NCBI RefSeq assembly: GCF_021018895.1
Contig: NC_079373.1
Location: 27,373,875 to 27,437,874 of the forward strand
Source: Seriola aureovittata
Lineage: Eukaryota > Chordata > Actinopteri > Carangiformes > Carangidae
Direction: 5' to 3'
DNA length: 64,000 bases
Part shown: piece by piece, positions 37,421-64,000 of the stretch
Layout of the letters: each line of letters starts with the position of its first letter
Numbering within the stretch: position 1 is the stretch's first letter
Notes under the pieces: model-generated
The model's database searches: none
What the model was told of the DNA's origin: nothing
Seen by the model: only the letters and a program-made list of their open reading frames with translations
Made by a program: the position numbers and the translations under genes

Positions 37421-37550
37421 ACTGTACAGAGGAATTATTTTAAAGAGCCTGTTGGATGCTGTTGGATTTCCTACTCTTCTTTTTGTCTGTAGCCTCTGTT
37501 TTTCTACTGTTGTTGATCTGATATTAAACCTGTAGCTGGTGGAACGGCCC
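36754..37550 (+). other. znf609: znf609 3'UTR (terminal exon), with possible G-quadruplex and (TG)n
   Basis: A good acceptor (ctcctacag) ends at 36753; another possible acceptor (gacgttcag) ends at 36881. The segment is not conserved coding sequence. It contains a G-rich run at about 37093-37113, an A-rich run near 37218-37242, a (TG)n at about 37381-37417, and ATTAAA at 37523-37528 close to a T/G-rich stretch. This fits a polyadenylated terminal exon. The exact 5' edge and cleavage point are inferred. Confidence 0.6.
37523..37528 (+). terminator. Poly(A) signal ATTAAA of znf609
   Basis: ATTAAA is the second most common vertebrate poly(A) hexamer. It sits after a T-rich stretch about 1.8 kb past the stop. 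An AATAAA at about 37684 is an alternative downstream site. Confidence 0.55.
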
Positions 37551-39620
37551 CCGACCCCCGACTCCTCATTCCTTCAGCTGTGACCGGGACTATGAGATGA
37601 AACAAACGGGACCGGGACGCCCTGTGATCCCCATGATTTGACCCGGAGGTGTCGTTCTCTTAGACCTCTCCATCCACTTTCAAAATAAAAGCTGGGACAG
37701 CTGTGTTGGAATAATATTAATGTCTGCACTAAACGTGTCGTTCAGTCACTGAAATCACATTTCAGACATCGTGTTGGTAAATGAGGTTTTCTACAAACAA
37801 GTTAAAATCATGTAAAAAAGTACATTTATAGTCTGGTTCCACTGTAGGAACCGTTTCAGAACCTCAGGAACCTGAACTTTGTTTCCATCGGAGGAACCAG
37901 CTTTACATTTATTTCCCAGTAAAATCAGGAGGTTAATAATGTAAAAAAGAAATTTTTTTCATTTAAAAATAAGTGAAAATATTTTAAATCTGCTGAAAGT
38001 TGTCGCCTCCTGTTCAGTTCTGTGACGTGTATCCAGATGTTGAGAGCAGCTGCAGGCGACTAAATAAAAACTAAATGATCACAACCAAAGATCAAAGCTT
38101 CTTTCTCTGACATCACAGGAGCAGGAAATGGACCAGAATGCAACGCAGCTTGGAGATTTACCACATCATTAACGTCATCTGGATTCAAACGCCACTTCCT
38201 AACTCCCATACACTTCAACTCACAGCTCCGAGTTTTCCAAGAGGATTGTGGGAAATGTAGGAAATCAGTCACTGAAGCGGAGGTAAAGTGGATCAGTGGC
38301 TTAATGAGGATTTTAAGTGTCAACAACATTAAAAAAATGAATTTTACTTCACCTCCTTGCATCATAAACAAGTCAGTTAATAGAGACGTGACATGAATCA
38401 GTTCAGTTCTCAACCGTCTGTAAGGATGTTCATGAACAGCAGTAAAACAGAAACCTGCGCAGATATAAATGTGACCTGAAGGTGGCGCCAGATGAAAAGT
38501 TAAAGGGTCATGGAAGACTACACTTATCAACATGAGCAGATGTTTAATATTTTCAGTAACTGAAACCGGAGTTTATCAAATATACTCTGGTTGACTTTTC
38601 AAAATAAAATAATAATCAAAACAGGATTTGACGTGATCAAACATAAAACTGTTGCTCTCGGTTCTCTGAGCTGACCGCCAACAAATCCAGAAACCTCCTG
38701 CACAGGTGAGTATCAGGTAATAATCACATCATCCATACTCTGCTCAAGGGCTAGTTTGCTCAAACCAATATTATTATTTCATAAGTCAAATTAAAAAAAA
38801 TCAAATTCCACAGATCTACAGATTTTTCCTGTTAAAGTCTGAATAGACTCCGTTTGTTTAGGGTGTAGTTTGGTGGTTCAGCCACAGGGAGGCGCTGCTG
38901 CTCTGTTAAAGGGCTGAGCAGCAGATTAAAGGATCAGTTTAACACTCTCCTCATGCAGATTGTGATTAATAAAAAAAAATCAAGTTGAGTTTATAAGCTC
39001 AGTGTCTTAAACTGCTTGGCTCCAAGAGAAAAGGTGAATGTTTCCTGTGTTTGCACTGAACGAAGCTGCTGCTGCTCAGTGTTTCTGAAAAGACACAGGA
39101 AGTTGCAGAGCAGATTAGAAACAATAACAACAGACTTTTCATCTCCAGCCAGAGGAAATGAAACGATGATGAAGCTCTCACCTGCAAGTTTTCATCCTGT
39201 TGTTTCTTCATTTTTCATGTGGACGTTCAGTCCTGAATGAACGTTTGACCTGAGACTTGCTCAGGAGCACTTCAGCAGCAGTGTCCCATCCTAAAGCTGC
39301 CAGTTCACTTCAAATGTGAGGTGTTCCACTGATTGATAATCGGTCGACTGATTAACGGATTGATTTGGGATTGCAAAGGTTGAACCAAAACCTCCAGGAC
39401 TGGTTTGTGACCTGATCTTCAGACCCCACGTCAAGGTTTGTGTTTTTATGTTCCATAATTACTGTGTTTGATCCGTCATTGTATCAGAAAATAGTTGATT
39501 CGTTGATTTGATTATTCACGTTCCTCATGCTTTTATTTTGATTTTTTTTTTTTCACATTTCCCATACTTTTATTTTGATTTTCACAAGCGTGAAAATCAC
39601 GTGATTTTTATTTTGAAGGT
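37551..39620. other. Intergenic region between znf609 and gramd2a
   Basis: About 2.1 kb without recognisable genes. A minus-strand frame at 38060-38533 has no family resemblance. An AATAAA at about 37684 could be an alternative znf609 end. Confidence 0.65.
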
Positions 39621-39629
39621 CACTTCCGG
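39621..39629 (+). promoter_or_regulatory. ETS/GABP-type site in the gramd2a promoter
   Basis: CACTTCCGG is the consensus for ETS-family factors and is typical of TATA-less vertebrate promoters. It stands just ahead of the GC-rich untranslated first exon. Confidence 0.5.
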
Positions 39630-39649
39630 TGTCTTCCTGTACGCTCTGT

Positions 39650-39797
39650 TAAATGCTGGGAGCTTGACCTGTGCAGGTCCAGCGGACTGACAGCGGCGGC
39701 TCTGCTCCGGTCGCTGCGACAGGACGGACGGACACCGGACACACCGGACCCTCCTGCACTTCAGCGGACCTGATTGAGGACTGCAGAATACACACAG
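39650..39797 (+). other. gramd2a: gramd2a untranslated first exon (candidate)
   Basis: This GC- and CpG-rich island in AT-rich surroundings ends in a strong donor, CACACAG|gtaaga at 39798. It lies 2.1 kb after the znf609 poly(A) signal and upstream of the first gramd2a coding exon. The start position is a guess. Confidence 0.5.
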
Positions 39798-39819
39798 GTA
39801 AGAGTGAATCTGCTGTATG

Positions 39820-39822
<3 letters not shown>

Positions 39823-39901
<79 letters not shown>
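39823..39901 (+). repeat. (TG)n microsatellite, about 39 units
   Basis: A pure GT run begins 25 nt inside gramd2a intron 1. Confidence 0.97.
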
Positions 39902-39903
<2 letters not shown>

Positions 39904-40046
39904 GCTGATGGTGTGATGCTCGTAGTATTTCCCGCTGGTACCGTTACTGTGTTCTATCTGCTGTAACCATCATATTACCAGCAGCAGTGTGAGGTCTGTG
40001 TATTATTGATTCTGGGAGTTGTAGTTTTAATTTATTGATCACTGAT

Positions 40047-40700
40047 CAGCGGTGGAAAGTAACTAGGTACATTTATTCTGATACCGTGTGTGTGTGTAGT
40101 TTAAAGACACTTGTAATTGACAGTTTTCATCTCTTCTTCTCTGCTGCTCAGAGGAAACCAGCATCATCTGAGCTGCAGCTACTTTCACATGATGATTGAT
40201 TTTCAATGATTATAATAAGTCTTTAATTTACATTACAAATGTTTAATTGTGCAGTGAATCAAACGTAAGTAGAATATAGTTGTAAACAGTTATTTCTTTT
40301 AACTTTTAATGGAGTATTTAAAAAGATATGAACGTTTCCTCCACCACTGGTTGTTACAGTAGATGCCACCTGTGCTGGAAAATAACTGCATTTACTTCAC
40401 TTGAGTACAGTTTTCAGATACTTGCACTTTACTGGAGTGTTTCCATGTTATTCTACTTTTATTCTCCGTTTTAATTTTCACTGGAAAAAATGTAAAAATG
40501 ATGAGGGTGTGATTTTTGTTTACGTCTGGAGAAACTGGTCTGTAGGTCGGGGCATCTCCATACTGATGGTGCTAACAATGCTAATGCTAACAACGCTCAA
40601 CAATGTGACACATTTTACCTTCATCAAAAGAAAACTGCAGCTTCTGTGATTTGTATATTGCACTTGGCCATGTTTATATTTCTATTATATTTCAATTAAA
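40047..40700 (+). mobile_element. Non-autonomous repeat with GGTGGAAAGTAACTA end
   Basis: It begins cggtggaaagtaactaggta, an element end very common in fish genomes. Further on come cacttgagtacag, atacttgcactttactgg and the block shared with 3220-3440. Minus-strand relatives of the same end occur near 48735-48815 and 62395-62445 (gtaaaagtactt followed by agttactttcc or gattactttcc). Boundaries are approximate. Confidence 0.55.
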
Positions 40701-40764
40701 TGTGCAGCAATATTCGTATTCAGTCATTCTGTCGTCATGTCTGTATTAGACCCACATGATGTCA

Positions 40765-41798
40765 GTGTGAGGTTCTCTCAGTGTGTGTGAGGTTCTCTCA
40801 GTGTGTGTGAGGTTCTCTCTCAGTGTGAGGTTCTCTCAGTGTGAGGTTCTCTCAGTGTGTGTGAGGTTCTCTCAGTGTGTGTGAGGTTCTCTCAGTGTGT
40901 GTGAGGTTCTCTCAGTGTGTGTGAGGTTCTCTCAGTGTGAGGTTCTCTCAGTGTGAGGTTCTCTCAGTGTGTGTGAGGTTCTCTCAGTGTGAGGTTCTCT
41001 CAGTGTGTGTGAGGTTCTCTCAGTGTGAGGTTCTCTGAGTGTGTGTGAAGTTCTCTCAGTGTGTGTGAAGTTTTCTCAGTGTGAGGTTCTCTCAGTGTGT
41101 GCGAGGTTCTCTCAGTGTGAGGTTCTCTCAGTGTGTGTGAGGTTCTCTCAGTGTGTGTGAGGTTCTCTCAGTGTGTGTGAGGTTCTCTCTCAGTGTGAGG
41201 TTCTCTCAGTGTGTGTGAGGTTCTCTCAGTGTGAAGTTCTCTCAGTGTGAGGTTCTCTCAGTGTGTGTGAGGTTCTCTCTGTGTGTGTGAGGTTCTCTCA
41301 GTGTGAGGTTCTCTCAGTGTGAAGTTCTCTCAGTGTGAGGTTCTCTCAGTGTGTGTGAGGTTCTCTCAGTGTGAGGTTCTCTGAGTGTGTGTGAGGTTCT
41401 CTGTGTGAGGTTCTCTCAGTGTGAGGTTCTCTCAGTGTGTGTGAGGTTCTCTCAGTGTGAGGTTCTCTCAGTGTGTGTGAGGTTCTCTCAGTGTGAGGTT
41501 CTCTCAGTGTGAGGTTTTCTCTCAGTGTGTGTGAGGTTCTCTCAGTGTGAGGTTCTCTCAGTGTGAGGTTTTCTCTCAGTGTGAGGTTCTCTCAGTGTGT
41601 GTGAGGTTCTCTCAGTGTGAGGTTCTCTGAGTGTGTGTGAGGTTCTCTGTGTGAGGTTCTCTCAGTGTGAGGTTCTCTCAGTGTGTGAGGTTCTCTCAGT
41701 GTGAGGTTCTCTCAGTGTGAGGTTCTCTCAGTGTGTGTGAGGTTCTCTCAGTGTGTGTGAGGTTCTCTCAGTGTGAGGTTCTCTCAGTGTGTGTGAGG
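40765..41798 (+). repeat. 16/20-bp minisatellite, about 1 kb
   Basis: The unit is gtgtgaggttctctca, with or without an extra gtgt. There are roughly 55-60 copies with a few point variants (gaagttctc, ctctgagt). Confidence 0.96.
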
Positions 41799-42008
41799 TT
41801 CTCTCCCTCCTCCCCCTCCCCCTCCTCCTCTCTTCTCCTCCCCCTCCTCCTCTCTTCTCCTCCCCCTCCTCCTCCTCTCTCCCCCTCCTCCTCTCCCTCC
41901 TCCTCTCTCCCTCCTCCTCCCCCCCTCCTCCTCTCCCCCCTCCCCCTCCTCCTCTCCCCCTCCTCCCCCTCCTCCTCTCTCCCCCTCCTCCTCTCCCCCT
42001 CCTCCCTC
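41799..42008 (+). repeat. 210-nt uninterrupted pyrimidine tract (CTCCTCCCC-rich)
   Basis: Every base from 41799 to 42008 is C or T. The complementary strand is pure purine with many GGGG and GGAGG runs. Confidence 0.97.
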
Positions 42009-43374
42009 ATCAGTTATGTAACCCTGAATTTAATATGTTTAACTCTAATCACCCAAAACAACCAATTTTAACAGTAGAAGAAGAAAATTAAAATAAAATA
42101 AATAAAAGAGTTTATTTATTAGGGGTCATGTGGTGTGAAACATACAGTCTGAAAAGCGTCTAACTTTTTTTAATGACATTTTTTAAAACTTCAGTAGGAA
42201 CCAATGAGCTCTGAGCTGAGAGCCACAGACGGAGGAGGGAGGAGTTGAGAGACGGACTGGTCTGGCTCTGGTGTGAGAGCTGAGGTTTTAAAAAACGTTT
42301 CAGGTGTTGTGAACACCTGCTGTTGCCCTGAGTCGACCTGTGTTCATGAAGCTGGTTTGTGGTTCTGCGATGGACGGAAACAGACGCTGGATGTGAACAT
42401 GTCGTTGTTTCATATTATTTTCTTATGATTTACATAAACGCCACGGCGGAGGATGCTGCTGCGGTGGCGACAGTCTCACCATCAGGAAAACAGGTTTCAG
42501 CCACAGCAGCCGGACAAATATCAAATATCACAGAGTCAAATATCAGATATCACCGGGTTTGATCTTATTGAACACTCGGCTCGCGTCATATTCCTGCTGT
42601 TGACTTTCATGTATGTGGTGATGCTCCATGTCCTGAGTCCTCTTCACTAGCTTCTGCTTTTCCCTTTGATAATGCATTTGTGAATTTAAACTGGCGCTGC
42701 AGCTAACTGTCATTTCCTGTATCAAATCTGCAGATTAATCAATTAATCATTTCATCAGCAAATAGTTAAAAATACCTCAAAAAAGTTTGAGTGTTAAAAC
42801 TGCTCATTCTGTGCGTGCAACAGTCCGAAGCCCAAAGACGTTCAATTCACACCGACATGAGAAGTGACTTTTCTGTTGACGCACTAATCGATTTATTGAC
42901 GAATGGCTTCAGCGCTAACATCAAAAACATCTTTATTTGTTGAGTCACCAGAGTCTGTACAGAAGAGCAAAGAGCCATAACTAACTTTGATTATTTCTTT
43001 GATTAATCGATTAATTGTTTACAGTTACAAAACAAAAAAAGCAGCAAATGAAGGTTGGTTTTGTGCATCTGCTGATTTTAACGTCACTGATTCTCTGAAC
43101 ACAAAGAAGCTCGTGGACGTTCAACGACTGTGGAGGAAAGTTTGGAAGAAAAACAAACAGCTGATCTCATTAACGTAAAACGTGGTTCAGCCATTCGTGT
43201 TCCTCTCGGGATGAAAAGTTAGAACTCTGATGATCCTCTGACTTTTCCTCCAGCGCCACCATCAGGTCACATTTGAGTTTGTCCAGTTCTTTAATGAACA
43301 AATACCCTTAAACTGAAGTAAGACTGAGGTGTGAGCACGGCTCGAGACTCGTAGGCTTCTTTTCCACTGGTCAA

Positions 43375-44205
43375 AAAACCTGCTAACACCCACTAACACC
43401 TGCTAACACCTGCTAACACCCGCTAACACCTGTTAACACTCACTAACACCTGCTAACACCTGTTAACACCTGTTAACACTCACTAACACCTGTTAACAGG
43501 TGTTAACAGGTGTTAACACCTGTTAACACCTGTTAACACCCACTAACACCTGCTAACACCTGCTAACACCTGTTAACACCTGTTAACACTCACTAACACC
43601 CACTAACACCCGCTAACACCTGCTAACACCTGCTAACACCTGTTAACACTCACTAACACCTGCTAACACCTGTTAACACTCACTAACACCTGTTAACACC
43701 TGCTAACACCTGCTAACACCTGCTAACACCTGTTAACACCTGTTAACACTCACTAACACCCACTAACACCTGCTAACACCTGCTAACACCTGTTAACACT
43801 CACTAACACCTGCTAACACCTGCTAACACCTGTTAACACTCACTAACACCTGCTAACACCAGCTAACACCCGCTAACACCTGTTAACACTCACTAACACC
43901 TGCTAACACCTGCTAACACCAGCTAACACCTGCTAACACTCACTAACACCTGCTAACACCAGCTAACACCAGCTAACACCTGCTAACACTCACTAACACC
44001 AGCTAACACCTGCTAACACCAGCTAACACCCGCTAACACCTGTTAACACTCACTAACACCTGCTAACACCCACTAACACCTGTTAACACCTGCTAACACT
44101 CACTAACACCCACTAACACCTGCTCAAACCCGCTAATACCCAATAACACCCGATAACATCCGCTAACACCCGCTCACACCCGCTAACACCCGATAACATC
44201 AGGCA
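43375..44205 (+). repeat. 10-bp minisatellite, about 80 copies
   Basis: Units are tgctaacacc, tgttaacacc, cactaacacc, cgctaacacc and agctaacacc, in mixed order. Confidence 0.97.
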
Positions 44206-44312
44206 TTTGTTGACGATGTGAAAGGGAACAATCTGCATTCACACCCGGGTCACATGACTCTGCAGCAGACGCAGATATTTATCAGCTCCAATCGGCACTG
44301 ACGTGAACACAC

Positions 44313-44341
44313 ACCTGTCACCTGTCACCTGTCACCTGTCC
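44313..44341 (+). repeat. Short CACCTGT tandem (4 copies)
   Basis: This 7-bp repeat carries one CACCTG E-box per unit. Confidence 0.9.
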
Positions 44342-44816
44342 AGACGGTGCTGTTTCAAAGACACACTATCACCAATTGAAGCGTCTCACACGGAGACTCT
44401 GACACTGACAGGAGCAGCAACCCGGGGATGAGACGCCACGGATCCATTTTGTCCAGTTAGCGGCTCGGCTAATGTCTCGGCTAACGGGCAGGTTTACCCA
44501 CGTTTAAAAAACCTGCTTACACCCTCTCACATGTTGGTGTAAAGGGTGGAGGCCTGGTTCCTGAAAGGCCTTTAACACTGTGGAAGAATTGTTTCTCTCT
44601 GACCGGACTCCACCCTCTCTGCTGAACGCTGAGCGAGTATTAACTGATGACAACAGGAAGTGGAGCCACTAGTGAAAGTATTGAAGAGTCCCATCACAGC
44701 TGCGTCTCCCCGGGGTGCTGCCTGATTCAATCAGACTCCTGCGAGAGCGAACCAACACTCTGCTCCATGGAAACCAGGAGGAGGAGGAGAAGCTGTCAGC
44801 TGGAGGGAGGGAGACG

Positions 44817-44853
44817 CATGCGTGTCTGTGTGTGTATGTGTGTGTGTGTGTGT
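44817..44853 (+). repeat. (TG)n microsatellite
   Basis: It is a GT run with one TA step. Confidence 0.9.
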
Positions 44854-45789
44854 GAGGATCATGCCTGTCGCCATGGCAACTGTGGTTCATTTCCACCTTT
44901 GGTCCCTCAGAAATGTCTGCACAGGTGGAATCAGTGACCTGCCGACGTCTTCGGGTCCTGAAGCTTCTCTGACGATCTGTGTGGTTCAGTGTCGACACGG
45001 CCTTTTTATTTTCATCCTGTTGGTTTTAATATGATTTCAAATTGACAGTGTGACCAGGTGTCACATCCAAATCACAGGAGCTGCAGTTTATGTGATGAAG
45101 GTAAAAATGATCATAATCATCCTATTAATCTTCTTTTTTTGTGAAAATGAAATGAAATAAAGATCATTTCTTCTGAGATCGTTTCATGGTTCAGTCCTAC
45201 TCGTCACTTAAACAATCAATCAATCTCCTGTTACCGTCCATCCACCAAAATCCTGACAGAAATTATCCTTGTATATAGTATCTGTACTTTCTATTCATGT
45301 TCTATTTCTTATCACATTCCTCGTTCTGCTGCTGTTATTGATTTGTATTTCCTGTTCCGGGATCAATAGATATTCTAATCTTATGTTCTTTAACTCGTAT
45401 TAATAACCGACTGAACAACGAAACAAATTATACTCAAAAACTTTCCTGTGTAATTGATCAGGTGTGTGTGTCCTGTGTGTGAGAGGAAGGTGTGAGGAAG
45501 AACACTGTGTTCTGAGACTTAACTGTCACTGTAACTGCGGCCATGTTGTTTTACATCGCTGACTCGTGTCCTGATGTTTGATTTGAGTCTCAGGTGCAGA
45601 CGTCACCTGATGAATCTTATAGTCTCACCGTCACATGACAAGATTAATTCAGCTCCCCAGCTTCAGTGTGTGACCAATATTAATGAGTGATTAAGGTGAT
45701 CAGGTGTCTTTATTCAGCACCAATAATCATTGACATTTGAGGCTAATGAGGTGACAGTAAACCCTGGGTTCGTCACACTGATCCTCCAC

Positions 45790-45872
45790 TACTACGCCTC
45801 TGATCGGAAGGTCGGAGGTTCGATTCCCGGCTCCTCCTTGGGCAAGACACTGAACTGATGCATCATGGGTGT
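45790..45872 (+). mobile_element. tRNA-like SINE fragment
   Basis: It contains a Pol III B-box-like ggttcgattcccggc (45817-45831) followed by cttgggcaagacactgaact, a combination common in fish SINE families. The A-box half is missing or degraded. Confidence 0.55.
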
Positions 45873-45961
45873 CAAAGATGCTGCAGGAACAGGCGGTCGA
45901 GCTGCTGCTGCTGGAGTGAAAATAGAAACAAAACTTTATCAGCAGATCACATCAGTGTTTA

Positions 45962-46010
45962 CAGCACAGAGGTCACACAGAGGTCACACAGAGGTCACAC
46001 AGAGGTCACA
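45962..46010 (+). repeat. 11-bp tandem (cacagaggtca, 4 copies)
   Basis: This is a direct repeat, each unit carrying an AGGTCA half-site. Confidence 0.9.
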
Positions 46011-46585
46011 TGTCCAGGTCCTCCAATATATTCAAGCTGGAAATAGAACAAGAAGAAGAACATCACATTCCTCTGGACATTGATCCAATCATAGAACAAA
46101 TCAATGTAAACTCAGGTCACAGGGGGAATCAGGTGACCACAGGTTACCATGGCGACACTTTTCACCTCAATCCGTGTTTCCTCAGTAATCCTGTTGAAGT
46201 GTTGATCAGCGGCAGCTAGAAAACTGCTTCTCTGCTCCGGGTTGAACCGACACGGAGGAGCAAAAAAATACTTGATCTGAGCTGCCAACACCCCCCCCTC
46301 CCTTTTTTCCTGTTGCCATGGTAACAGAGGACAGAGGATCCTCGCTCGGCATGTGAGCGCGTGCTGGGATTCAGGGCGTGTGATGGTTTTTTTCCGAGAG
46401 CTTCGTCACAGCTTCACAACAAAGGGTTTCTACTGTGACCAATCAGAGCTCTCCCTCGTCCACACCCCCCAGCGTGTCACAGACACGACGCAGTACTGTA
46501 TCAATACAAGTAGTATCGATACAAGTATTACTACAAATACTACTCACACTAACAATGAACCAGAACTGTAGAGGCCTCCGATTGT

Positions 46586-47286
46586 ACGGAGGACCAGTGA
46601 TGTCGCAGAGAAAGAAATTATTAATTTCCTTCATTTCATATTTTGAGAGACATTAAAAACAGGAATTGTAAAAAGAATTTATAAATGAACAAATTAATCA
46701 TCAATAAATATTTAAGATTTAAAAATGGATTCACAAAAACAACATCAAACTCTCATTAAATAAACTTAATAAATAAAAACCATCTGAAAAGACATTTTAA
46801 AAATAGGAATAAATAACATTTCCTTTTCCTATTAGCTGATCGATTAGCTTAGTCATTTAGCTTTAGCTTTAGCTTTAGCTTCACTGCTGGTAAAACCCGA
46901 TATGACTGGTCAGCTTTCCAACCAATCAGAGAGCTTGTTACATCTCATGGCCAGCTGGGATTGTTTAGCCTGGTTTTACTGGCGTCACAGACAGGCTAAC
47001 AGGAGAAGCTAATCGATGAGCTAACAGGAAATGGAATTCACATTTTCAAACTTCCTTTTCAAACACTTTTTTATTATTTCTTCATGAATTAATAAATGTT
47101 TATAAATGGTTTATTTAATGAGAGTTTGATGCTGTTTTTGTAAATCATTTTTTAAACTTTCAGTATTTATTGATGATTAATCGTTCATTTATTAAATCTT
47201 TTTACAATTCCTGTTTTTAATGTCTGTTAAAATATGAAATTAAGGAAGTGCTTTATTACTTTTCCTTTGACATCACTGCTCCTCCA
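46586..47286. mobile_element. Foldback element of ~700 bp with very long inverted repeats
   Basis: The left arm (46586 to about 46900) is complementary to the right arm (about 46975 to 47286). Matched blocks include cagtgatgtc, tttcatatttt, gacattaaaaacaggaattg, ataaatgaac, taatcatcaataaata, catcaaactctcattaaata and gatcgattagct. The ends are near ggagga/tcctcc. No coding capacity is visible and the family is not recognised. Confidence 0.85.
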
Positions 47287-47310
47287 TAAGTTTGAAGTGT
47301 AGTGCTCATT

Positions 47311-47370
47311 ATGACTTGTTCTAATGGTTCTTGTTCTAATGGTTCTTGTTCTAATGGTTCTTGTTCTGCC
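47311..47370 (+). repeat. 15-bp tandem repeat just upstream of a gramd2a acceptor
   Basis: The unit tcttgttctaatggt appears about three and a half times and ends 15 nt before the acceptor at 47385. Confidence 0.9.
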
Positions 47371-47389
47371 CTCCTCGTTCTCCAGGCCG

Positions 47390-63447
<16,058 letters not shown>

Positions 63448-63474
63448 GTGAGTCCATCACTGGAAACACAAACT

Positions 63475-64000
63475 AACATCCAGAAAACAAACAGATTCAC
63501 AATCATCCCGAAAACACACAACAAACAGACTCACAATCATCCAGAAAACACACAACAGACCCACAATCATCCAGAAAATACACAACAAACAGACTCACAA
63601 TCATCCAGAAAACACACAACAGACCCACAATCATCCAGAAAACACACAACAAACAGACCCACAATCATCCAGAAAACACACAACAAACAGACTCACGATC
63701 ATCCAGAAAACACACAACAAACAGACTCACAATCATCCAGAAAACACACAACAAACAGACTCACAATCATCCAGAAAACACACAACAAACAGTCCCACAA
63801 TCATCCAGAAAACACACAACAAACAGACTCACAATCATCCAGAAAACACACAACAGACCCACAATCATCCAGAAAATACACAACAAACAGACTCACAATC
63901 ATCCAGAAAACACACAACAGACCCACAATCATCCAGAAAACACACAACAAACAGACCCACAATCATCCAGAAAACCACAACAAACAGACTCACATCATCC
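63475..64000 (+). repeat. 34-bp minisatellite, at least 15 copies, cut by the window end
   Basis: The unit contains acaatcatccagaaaacaca and acaacaaacagactc. Some copies lack the acaaac segment. It starts about 27 nt after the gramd2a donor. Confidence 0.96.

Larger units (their letters stand above)
39798..47385 (+). other. Non-coding: gramd2a intron 1 (inferred)
   Basis: It runs from the candidate exon 1 donor to the acceptor gttctccag at 47385. Much of it is tandem repeat (40.76-42.0 kb, 43.37-44.2 kb) plus a foldback element (46.59-47.28 kb). Confidence 0.6.

Noticed and set aside
38060..38533. 157-codon minus-strand frame between the two genes
   Set aside because: No recognisable domain, no splice or promoter context, ordinary AT-rich composition.

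Overview
This 64 kb window is vertebrate nuclear DNA. It has split genes with GT-AG introns, GC-rich coding exons in AT-rich introns, very dense (TG)n/(CA)n microsatellites, a tRNA-derived SINE, hAT elements with 8-bp target duplications, and unusually many minisatellites. The repeat types and compact gene spacing point to a teleost fish, probably a percomorph. I cannot name the species.

Two protein-coding genes lie head to tail on the + strand. (1) znf609 encodes a large nuclear protein with one C2H2 zinc finger. I can trace seven consecutive coding exons with consistent phase, from ATG 17324 to a stop at 35709-35711 (1,338 codons). A 3'UTR region with an ATTAAA signal follows at 37523. The first ~17.2 kb looks like 5' non-coding sequence and a long first intron, possibly with the promoter and first exon in the CpG-richer first 700 bases. 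(2) gramd2a encodes an ER-plasma-membrane contact protein with a GRAM domain. A GC-rich untranslated exon with a near-perfect ETS site lies at about 39.65-39.8 kb. Coding exons run from ATG 47390 to 63447, and the gene leaves the window just before its membrane anchor.

Layout: 1-17203 znf609 upstream/intron 1; 17204-37550 znf609 exons and introns; 37550-39620 a short intergenic gap; 39620-64000 gramd2a. The only other protein-like sequences are fossils: a hAT (ZBED-like) transposase remnant inside a complete 1,190-bp element (48980-50169), and the C-terminal piece of a non-LTR retrotransposon ORF (54267-54560, minus strand).

Most notable observations: the first coding exon of znf609 is 846 nt, a multiple of three, and would close into a 256-codon ORF if back-spliced, the same architecture as mammalian circ-ZNF609. 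An 88-nt znf609 exon has a pure (TG)n tract in place of a pyrimidine tract at its acceptor. Most gramd2a acceptors abut tandem arrays. A ~700-bp foldback element lies in gramd2a intron 1. A dispersed repeat copy carries a perfect oestrogen-response-type palindrome. Several arrays multiply E-box-like motifs at about helical spacing.
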